Shown: piece by piece, positions 6,601 to 11,370 of the stretch
Position numbering within the stretch: position 1 is the stretch's first letter
How the letters are laid out: each line of letters starts with the position of its first letter
Assembly: GCA_047630175.1 (NCBI GenBank)
Contig: JBLHVI010000099.1
Span: 1-11,370 of the forward strand
Direction of reading: 5' to 3'
DNA length: 11,370 nucleotides
DNA from: UBA4582 sp047630175
Lineage (GTDB): Bacteria > Pseudomonadota > Gammaproteobacteria > Pseudomonadales > Azotimanducaceae
The notes under the pieces: generated by a model
Told to the model about the DNA's origin: nothing
Database searches by the model: none
What the model saw: the letters and a program-made list of their open reading frames with translations, nothing else
Made by a program: the position numbers and the translations under genes

Positions 6601-9600
6601 GTTGCGCCAGAATCGGCTTTGGCCTATCCAATGTTCGGTGCATTACTCATTACTTTTCTCGGCACAATAGAAACGGGATACCGCTATGGCGTCCTAACTA
6701 TTGATGAAAATATTACTGCCAGTGACCCAGATTTTACGACCACAACGACGCAGCACACCCTACTAACTAACGACTTTATTATACCGTGGCGACATCATCT
6801 TCGCGAAACGCTTGAACCGCTCACTCAGGCTTATAACACGGGGTTGCAGCAAGGAGACATTGAATTTGCCATGTTCGCTGCTGTCACTGCCAGTACAAAT
6901 GCTTTCCTATTAGGCCAAGAACTTAACAGCTTGGATGCGAACCTTAGACTCTACAGCGAACAGGCACGTCAATTTAATCAGACACCGGTGCTCGGTCTTA
7001 CCTGTATCTATCGTCAGGCTGTAAGCAACCTGATGAAGCCAGGTACTAATCCCTGGCTACTGCAGGGCGATATTTACAACGAGCAAGGCACCTTGAATGC
7101 CGACGTCGACAATGCACAGCGCGTCGAAGTTGCTACTGATACTGTTCATTCAAAACAACCTGATAACGCCAATATCGCCAACCTGTTTATTCTAAAAACA
7201 TATCTGGCCGTGTTGTTTCAGCGGCCGGCAGATGCGCTTGTCTTTGCAACACCAGCTCGCGCTAATCTGTATGCCGTCGCCTCGTCACCAGCTATACCTT
7301 TCTTTGTGCTCTATGAGAGTCTGGCGTGTATCAACGTTCTCAATACTGTAAGCGCCAGACAGCGACTGGCGCTACGAATTCGCATCCGGGTGAATCAGCG
7401 GCAGTTACGTAAATGGTCGCATCACGCGCCGCAAAACCATCTCCATGGCTACCACATGGTAGCCGCCGAGCTCGCTCGTATCGACGAGCAGCAACAACAA
7501 GCCAGCGAGCATTATGAGCAGGCTATCAATCTAGCTGAAATACATGGCTATCAAAAAGAATATGGTCTTGCGAACGAGCTCGCTGGTCGTTTTCATGACG
7601 GTCAGAACAGAGCCGGATTAGCCTTATTTTATATCGAACGTGCTCGTAGCTGCTACACACGCTGGGGCGCCATGAACAAAGTAGAGGCGTTAGAAAAAGA
7701 ATTTACTCAATTGGCAAGCAGCCCGCGCGCTATCCACAACTCGCCGTCGAGGTTGCCCGCTGACGCGTACACGAACTATGGCAATTTTCTTGATCTTGGC
7801 GCAGTTATCAAAGCGACTCAGGTACTGTCTGGCGAAATCATTCTCAACAATTTATTGGAACGTCTTATGGTAGTGGCATTGGAAAATGCTGGCGCTCACA
7901 GCGCCAGCTTGCTGCTCCTAAAGGGCCAAAAACTGGTGCTTGAAATTAGCAGCCAGTATGCTGACGGCGTTGCTAGCCATAATCAGCAGCAACGTGATTA
8001 CCGCCACGGCAACGTTCTGCCTGTATCTGTAATTGATTATGTTTCTCGCACCGAGCAAGACCTAGTACTAAATGATGCATTAAATGAAGACATTTTCACA
8101 CAAGATAGTTACATATTGCGTCAAAAACCCATGTCTATTCTATGCATACCTGTTTTAAGTCGATCTAATCTAACAGGGGTTCTATATCTTGAGAATAGAG
8201 AGACGATGCATTCTTTCTCTCAAGAGCGAATAGCTATTCTCAAATTGTTAGCGTCACAGTCAGCTATTGCCATTGAAAATGCGCGACTTTACCAACAACT
8301 CAACGACTCTAGAAACAAATATCTGACGCTCTATCAAAACGCCGTTGAGGGGATTTTTGAGCTGAGCCATGATGGCACAATAATCAGTATTAATCCGGCA
8401 GCCGCGCAACTGCTAGGCTATCAGACTGCAGATGAAGTGTTGCGACTACCGCGCTTCAACCCGAATAATTTGTTCGTTGATGAAGAAGACTTTTTTCACC
8501 TAACTAACATATTAAGGCGCAATCAACGAGTCGTGGGTTATGAGGCGAAAATGCACCGTAAGGACGGCAGCGAACTGTGGGCTGCATTGTCTGTGCAAAG
8601 TTTCTATGACAGTGCAAAGCGCTTTGATCGTATCGAGGGCTCGATGATCGACATCACCGAGCGTAAAATGCGCGAGGAAGCTGAACAGGGACAACGCTTA
8701 GCACAGGCGGAGACCGCGACCAAAAGTGAGTTCTTGGCAAACATGAGCCATGAGATTCGCACACCAATGAATGCTATTATTGGCTATACTGATCTTGCGC
8801 TAAAGACACCGCTGGATAAACAGCAAACGTACTATTTGGATGTCATTCGGCGCTCATCAAATCACTTGCTCATGGTAGTCAACGACATACTCGATATCTC
8901 TCGGGTTGAAGCCGGCAAAATGACCATCGACCAGCAGCCTTTTTCCCTGCCAGAAATCATCACCGACCTACGGGGTCTTTTCAGTTTGAATGCTGAAGAG
9001 AAGGGTATCGATCTGCTATTACCCTTAGCTATTGATGCCACCGTCTACCAAGGCGACCCCGTCCGTATCAGCCAAATATTGATCAACCTGCTGAGCAATG
9101 CGATTAAGTTTACCCAGCATGGACGTATCCGACTTAGTGTTGAGTTAACGCCATGCGACGATCAGCGTGTTCGCCTGAACTTCCAGATTAACGATACCGG
9201 CACAGGTATCGCGCCGGCTCAACAAGCGCTGATTTTTGATTCCTTTAATAGCGGCAACGCGCAGGATAATCGCGCAGGTACCGGCCTTGGCCTGACAATC
9301 TGTAAACGCCTAGTAGAGATGATGGGCGGAGAGATACATGTGAACAGCGTCCTTGGGGAAGGTAGCCAGTTTACGTTTTACATATTCGTTCAAACCCAGC
9401 AAACGGCACTAGCACTGACGGCAGCCCCACTGTCGGCAGCCCCACCAGAACGCAAAGCCGTGGGTACACAATTGCAAGGCCAGAAGGTGTTGCTGGTGGA
9501 AGACAACCTTATCAATCAGGATCTGGCCCGTGAGGTATTGTCCAGTCACGGCATTGATGTCACCGTGGCCGCAGATGGTTTGCAAGCCCTTGAAATACTC

Positions 9601-10284
9601 GAGGACGAAAACTTCTTTGCTGTCTTGATGGACCTGCGCATGCCTCGCATGGATGGTCATGAGGCTATCCGCAAGATTCGCCAGCACCCGCGACTGCGCA
9701 GTTTGACAGTTGTTGCCTTATCAGCGGGCGTGCTTGACCACGAAGTTGAAAAAGCGATGGATAGTGGCTTTGATTACTACCTCAGCAAGCCTATTGATTT
9801 CGGCAGCCTGATAAAATTACTGGCTAAACTAGGGCGCATTTCGCCAGTCTTATCGCCAATGGCCGCGCCGGAAAGATCAAACCAGAGCACACAAATTAAA
9901 ACCGTACCTGATACGGTTGATGTTGATTTCGACGAAGCACTGCGACTGCATGACGATAATCAGAAACTACTACGCCATCTGCTCAGTGAGTTTAGCCGTC
10001 TGTATGGCGATGCAGACCAGCAACTGCAACAGCTAGTTGATGCCCAAGATGGCGATGCAGCAGCGCGCCTGGCGCACAATATTGCCGGCGTTTCAGGCAG
10101 TTTTGGCGCAACACGTCTTATGGCATTAGCGCGCCACCTAGAGCATCAATTGGCAGAACCAAACAGCACATTCGTGCACATAAACTTGGACCCGTTCCGC
10201 CAAGCGCTTGCCTATTTTCTTGGCGCTAGCGCGCGCTATCAGAGCGACCAGACGCCGGGGCCATCAACAGCACCGGATGCTTAA
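3694..10284 (+). CDS. Soluble hybrid histidine kinase: pseudokinase-ATPase-GAF-PAS-HisKA-HATPase-REC-HPt, 2196 aa
   Basis: This belongs to the Ser/Thr-kinase-like/ATPase/GAF/histidine kinase family (cyanobacterial HstK type, with fungal group X relatives). Approximate domains are as follows. 1-285 is kinase-like and starts with the family's PGY motif; it keeps GDLHYISPEQTGR (181-193) and the D203 and R267 regions, but lacks the VAIK lysine (Y48), HRD Asp (N140) and DFG (H159-L160-H161). 315-640 is a STAND/AAA ATPase with Walker A GEEGSGKT (343-350) and a Walker B-like LLLTTDNLHWAD (483-494). 640-1360 is helical and TPR-like. 1366-1530 is GAF and 1537-1658 is PAS. 1676-1742 is HisKA with H1686 in SHEIRTP. 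1745-1900 is the HATPase, with N1798/N1802, DTGTGIA and GTGLGL. 1929-2045 is a receiver with D1980 and K2032. 2078-2180 is HPt with H2128, where the usual HxLKG lysine is alanine (A2131). There is no signal peptide or clear membrane span, so it should act in the cytosol. The signal sensed is unknown. The predicted flow is H1686 to D1980 to H2128 to D56 of the adjacent regulator. The start has no ribosome site and is probably coupled to the upstream gene. Confidence 0.93.
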   Translation: MISPPGYHSITQRSAEQNLPKRSNQTSGQRIQIYQATRNSDGIPVLLYQLQTTSLTSEAAIQFRRAFELSQTLTTDAVLATLDWLEYRQTPIMVMAYSSALPLIQHLGQRRATIREAITLARGITQAIDTLHAQHVLHQNINPNSILVNATTKEIRLTHLHLARRISTQHHTISRHNGPQGDLHYISPEQTGRLEQPVDYRTDFYALGVTLYELLTGQLPFATKDSLELVYHHIATRPTPPKQRNPQVPKALERIVMKLLEKSPADRYQSAFAIQQDLETCSRLLEQGRADEAQTDFEIALDDISEQLTLPDILLQRSSQITALEKQLQQCAVEGPCIIFCIGEEGSGKTALLRELRKKNTALGGLSGSCMLTEENQQIPYAGIRNMFADIARQLLARPDLDETTTDLRSALASNLPSLMNFVPEFNFLSIDRSARARHVVNAFTASPAGTTKPDKQPRFIDESLKKALSTLMEQLAQPGRPLLLTTDNLHWADESSIALMIEVLRAAPVKHLMLVGTHNSQPLRHKPLTPSKASALLDRLLTPPAKADQILLENLSTDAINQLLATTLYRVTAETQTIAALIQARTLGNPKAVRQAIYQLYDEGAIYFSRQHREWSWHTQQIALLPATSAAAHHLLGQWSLLAPGTQVLLEFTACMSGSLKQDTFVGLCRALPAPINGLGDADIEAALTTGFLVNSVATPTQTPDGVSHKVYVFTHPLLAEEIYRRMDADKQHQWQYEISHHLLQDINDPGDDTLFDILEPLNSSFELLEGHPTDRKKLAQLNLAAGHRAKNAASFRRGYKYVKTAIALFDDHQWTNYALNLDMHVLAAECAYLCGDQEQLNQIVRTVRERCRNPIDEARLLEIKLRYLVTANDVTAATQLGHSILHLLNTPVAIKPNVVNITGMIAAVIFEAISARINKTSKRVMQDPRHRAVMRTLMLLSQSGYLAGEKRVGLYILKMIQLSLKQGVAPESALAYPMFGALLITFLGTIETGYRYGVLTIDENITASDPDFTTTTTQHTLLTNDFIIPWRHHLRETLEPLTQAYNTGLQQGDIEFAMFAAVTASTNAFLLGQELNSLDANLRLYSEQARQFNQTPVLGLTCIYRQAVSNLMKPGTNPWLLQGDIYNEQGTLNADVDNAQRVEVATDTVHSKQPDNANIANLFILKTYLAVLFQRPADALVFATPARANLYAVASSPAIPFFVLYESLACINVLNTVSARQRLALRIRIRVNQRQLRKWSHHAPQNHLHGYHMVAAELARIDEQQQQASEHYEQAINLAEIHGYQKEYGLANELAGRFHDGQNRAGLALFYIERARSCYTRWGAMNKVEALEKEFTQLASSPRAIHNSPSRLPADAYTNYGNFLDLGAVIKATQVLSGEIILNNLLERLMVVALENAGAHSASLLLLKGQKLVLEISSQYADGVASHNQQQRDYRHGNVLPVSVIDYVSRTEQDLVLNDALNEDIFTQDSYILRQKPMSILCIPVLSRSNLTGVLYLENRETMHSFSQERIAILKLLASQSAIAIENARLYQQLNDSRNKYLTLYQNAVEGIFELSHDGTIISINPAAAQLLGYQTADEVLRLPRFNPNNLFVDEEDFFHLTNILRRNQRVVGYEAKMHRKDGSELWAALSVQSFYDSAKRFDRIEGSMIDITERKMREEAEQGQRLAQAETATKSEFLANMSHEIRTPMNAIIGYTDLALKTPLDKQQTYYLDVIRRSSNHLLMVVNDILDISRVEAGKMTIDQQPFSLPEIITDLRGLFSLNAEEKGIDLLLPLAIDATVYQGDPVRISQILINLLSNAIKFTQHGRIRLSVELTPCDDQRVRLNFQINDTGTGIAPAQQALIFDSFNSGNAQDNRAGTGLGLTICKRLVEMMGGEIHVNSVLGEGSQFTFYIFVQTQQTALALTAAPLSAAPPERKAVGTQLQGQKVLLVEDNLINQDLAREVLSSHGIDVTVAADGLQALEILEDENFFAVLMDLRMPRMDGHEAIRKIRQHPRLRSLTVVALSAGVLDHEVEKAMDSGFDYYLSKPIDFGSLIKLLAKLGRISPVLSPMAAPERSNQSTQIKTVPDTVDVDFDEALRLHDDNQKLLRHLLSEFSRLYGDADQQLQQLVDAQDGDAAARLAHNIAGVSGSFGATRLMALARHLEHQLAEPNSTFVHINLDPFRQALAYFLGASARYQSDQTPGPSTAPDA
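7351..7373. repeat. Stem-loop AGCGCCAG/CTGGCGCT within the kinase gene
   Basis: Perfect 8-bp arms (7351-7358 and 7366-7373) with a 7-nt loop, in the codons of the helical region. The same two 8-mers recur in the opposite order at 7888-7908. Coding constraint and the local preference for GCGCC words may explain it. Confidence 0.5.
7888..7908. repeat. Strong 9-bp stem-loop at the start of the GAF-coding part
   Basis: GCTGGCGCT (7888-7896) and AGCGCCAGC (7900-7908) pair perfectly around a CAC loop. It encodes residues around 1399-1405 at the beginning of the GAF domain. In mRNA it would be a stable hairpin and could slow translation between domains, but no function can be shown from sequence. 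Confidence 0.5.
9419..9445 (+). repeat. 15-nt tandem duplication in the HATPase-receiver linker
   Basis: CGGCAGCCCCAC occurs at 9419-9430 and again at 9434-9445, a period of 15 nt. It encodes two successive five-residue units, TAAPL and SAAPP (about 1909-1918), in the Ala/Pro linker before the receiver domain. It looks like a small in-frame slippage duplication that lengthens a flexible hinge. Confidence 0.7.
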
Positions 10285-10309
10285 ACTAATCGGCCGTGGT
10301 CAGCCTTCG

Positions 10310-11176
10310 TTAGACATTAACAACGTTCACCATCTGAGCTGGATCCGCCAGCGTCTGGCGTTGCAAAGACTTGAAGTCAAACAGGCTGGCATCCAGCATG
10401 TGGGAGGGAGCGATATCTGTCATCCCGCGATAGATGCTGTCAAGCCGCCCGGGGTACTGCTTTTCCCAGTTGACCAGCATTTCTTTGATGACTTGACGCT
10501 GCATATTATCTTGTGATCCACATAGGTTGCATGGAATGATCGGCATTTTGGTCATCTGCGCGTAGCGCTCGATATCTTTTTCCTTGCAATACGCCAGCGG
10601 CCTAATCACGATGTTTTGCTTATCATCGCTGAGCAGTTTGGCGGGCATAGTTTTCATCTTGCCACCGTAAAACAGGTTAAGAAATAGCGTGCCCAACATA
10701 TCATCGCGGTGGTGCCCCAGAGCCACCTTAGTAAAACCTTCTTGCTTGGCGTACGTATACAAGATGCCACGTCGAAATCGTGAGCACCAGCCACAATAGG
10801 TCTTGCCCGCAGGGACCATTTCTTTTACCCGCGAGTAGGTGTCTTGTTCGAGAATTTTGTAGGGCACGCCGATCGACGTGAAGTACTCGGGCAGAATATG
10901 CTCGGGGAAATCCGGTTGCTTCTGGTCCAGATTGACAGCCACTAACTCGAAATTGATCGGCGCGTGGCGCTGCAAACTCATCAGAATATCGAGCATCGTC
11001 AACGAGTCTTTACCCCCGGAGATACACACCATGACCTTGTCGCCCTCCTCGATCATGTTGAAGTCTTCGATGGCCTTACCGGTTTCACGGCGTAGGCGCT
11101 TGTGCAGCTTGTTCATGTTGTAACTGGCTTTCTGACTGGCTTTGTCGAGCGCCACCTGACTTGCTATCTGGTTCAT
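10310..11176 (-). CDS. ttcA: tRNA 2-thiocytidine(32) synthetase TtcA, 288 aa
   Basis: TtcA is a cytoplasmic enzyme that replaces oxygen by sulfur at C2 of cytidine 32 in certain tRNAs. It uses ATP to adenylate the base and a [4Fe-4S] cluster to handle the sulfur. The PP-loop SGGKDS is at 53-58. Cluster cysteines are expected in the CGWC pair (C128, C131) and the later CNLC pair (C216, C219); E. coli TtcA uses two from the first pair and one from the second. The GHHRDDM segment (154-160) and the LHKRLRRETGKAIEDFNMI stretch (24-42) are also typical. Length is slightly below the 311 residues of E. coli TtcA, mainly at the C-terminus. The ATG at 11176 gives a normal N-terminus, though its ribosome site is weak. 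It converges on the kinase gene with only 25 nt between stop codons and no obvious terminator there. It looks functionally unrelated to its neighbours. Confidence 0.96.
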   Translation of the reverse strand: MNQIASQVALDKASQKASYNMNKLHKRLRRETGKAIEDFNMIEEGDKVMVCISGGKDSLTMLDILMSLQRHAPINFELVAVNLDQKQPDFPEHILPEYFTSIGVPYKILEQDTYSRVKEMVPAGKTYCGWCSRFRRGILYTYAKQEGFTKVALGHHRDDMLGTLFLNLFYGGKMKTMPAKLLSDDKQNIVIRPLAYCKEKDIERYAQMTKMPIIPCNLCGSQDNMQRQVIKEMLVNWEKQYPGRLDSIYRGMTDIAPSHMLDASLFDFKSLQRQTLADPAQMVNVVNV

Positions 11177-11197
11177 AGTTTTTCACACACCGTTACG

Positions 11198-11225
11198 ATT
11201 AAATAGTGATCTATTGTTCTGGTAA
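11198..11225 (-). promoter_or_regulatory. Candidate sigma-70 promoter of ttcA
   Basis: The minus strand carries TTACCA (11220-11225, four of six matches to the -35 consensus), a 16-bp spacer, then TTTAAT (11198-11203, five of six to the -10 consensus). Transcription would start near 11191, leaving a leader of about 15 nt. A CTGGT/ACCAG inverted repeat (11219-11236) overlaps the -35 and could be an operator. Confidence 0.4.
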
Positions 11226-11275
11226 TGGCTAACCAGCGCGCGTCTAGCACTAAGATGTCCGCACACGCGGTTCTA

Positions 11276-11303
11276 TTTTTACACGAAAGGCATGTTTTTA
11301 CAC
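11276..11303. repeat. Two direct TTTTTACAC repeats, 19 bp apart
   Basis: TTTTTACAC occurs at 11276-11284 and 11295-11303, a start-to-start distance of 19 bp, close to two helical turns, in the region between ttcA and a possible divergent gene. This is the geometry of tandem binding sites for a regulator on one face of DNA. The regulator is unknown. Confidence 0.45.
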
Positions 11304-11361
11304 TTAGCGATAACATCGGCACTACGCGCAGGCCGTGCACCGGCGTCTAAAGGCTTGTGGA

Positions 11362-11370
11362 ATGACAGAA
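11362..11370 (+). CDS. Possible start of a divergent gene cut by the window edge
   Basis: ATGACAGAA (Met-Thr-Glu) are the last nine bases. A TAAAGG sequence ends eight nucleotides before the ATG, which is ideal Shine-Dalgarno spacing, and the 185 nt between here and ttcA would form a divergent control region. Only three codons are visible, so nothing can be said about the product. Confidence 0.25.

Noticed and set aside
6607..6693. Possible transmembrane segment in the helical region (residues about 972-1000)
   Set aside because: It is only moderately hydrophobic and matches a conserved PESA...G...GY segment of this soluble family.
10063..10110. HPt domain suspected to be inactive because the usual lysine after the histidine is alanine
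   Set aside because: H2128 and the following GVSGSFGA pattern are intact, and HPt domains with other residues at that position are familiar, so loss of function is not supported.
10346..10360. CGCCAG-CGT-CTGGCG hairpin as a terminator between the convergent kinase and ttcA genes
   Set aside because: It lies inside the ttcA coding sequence and is not followed by a T-run in either direction.
1..11370. tRNA/rRNA genes, CRISPR arrays, insertion sequences, attachment sites
   Set aside because: No cloverleaf-like segment, repeat-spacer array, transposase or integrase frame, or terminal inverted repeats were found on either strand.

Overview
The window looks like a chromosomal piece of a gammaproteobacterium, probably a marine or environmental one. 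The taxonomic pointers are a YheU/UPF0270 protein, a TtcA tRNA thiolase and a TorR/ArcA-like response regulator. Base composition is close to even. I see no tRNA or rRNA gene, CRISPR array, insertion sequence or phage gene. Everything here is inferred by reading the sequence and from memory of the families; no search was run.

Left part (1-2471), transcribed leftwards: two exported proteins of the DUF11-like, surface-associated kind, 159 and 467 residues. They share a PGE-x-L-x-Y...Y-x-N-x-G motif. A weak hairpin follows the second gene. The spaces in front of each hold candidate control sites: a perfect TATAAT enclosed by an 8-bp inverted repeat, and a sigma-54-like -24/-12 element.

Middle (2472-10284): a leftward yheU-family gene, then a divergent control region, then a rightward two-gene signalling operon. 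Its first gene encodes an OmpR-family response regulator most like TorR. Its second encodes a soluble 2196-residue protein with the order Ser/Thr-kinase-like domain, STAND/AAA-type ATPase, long helical region, GAF, PAS, HisKA, HATPase, receiver, HPt. Together they contain every residue of a His-Asp-His-Asp phosphorelay (H1686, D1980, H2128, then D56 of the regulator). The kinase-like head has lost its ATP-binding lysine, its catalytic aspartate and its DFG motif, but keeps its C-lobe signature. It is therefore a predicted pseudokinase, used as a sensing or scaffolding module. This operon is the most interesting part of the window.

Right part (10285-11370): ttcA, convergent with the kinase gene, for 2-thiocytidine-32 formation in tRNA. 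Its upstream region has a fair sigma-70 promoter and two spaced TTTTTACAC repeats. The last nine bases may be the start of a divergent gene that continues outside the window.
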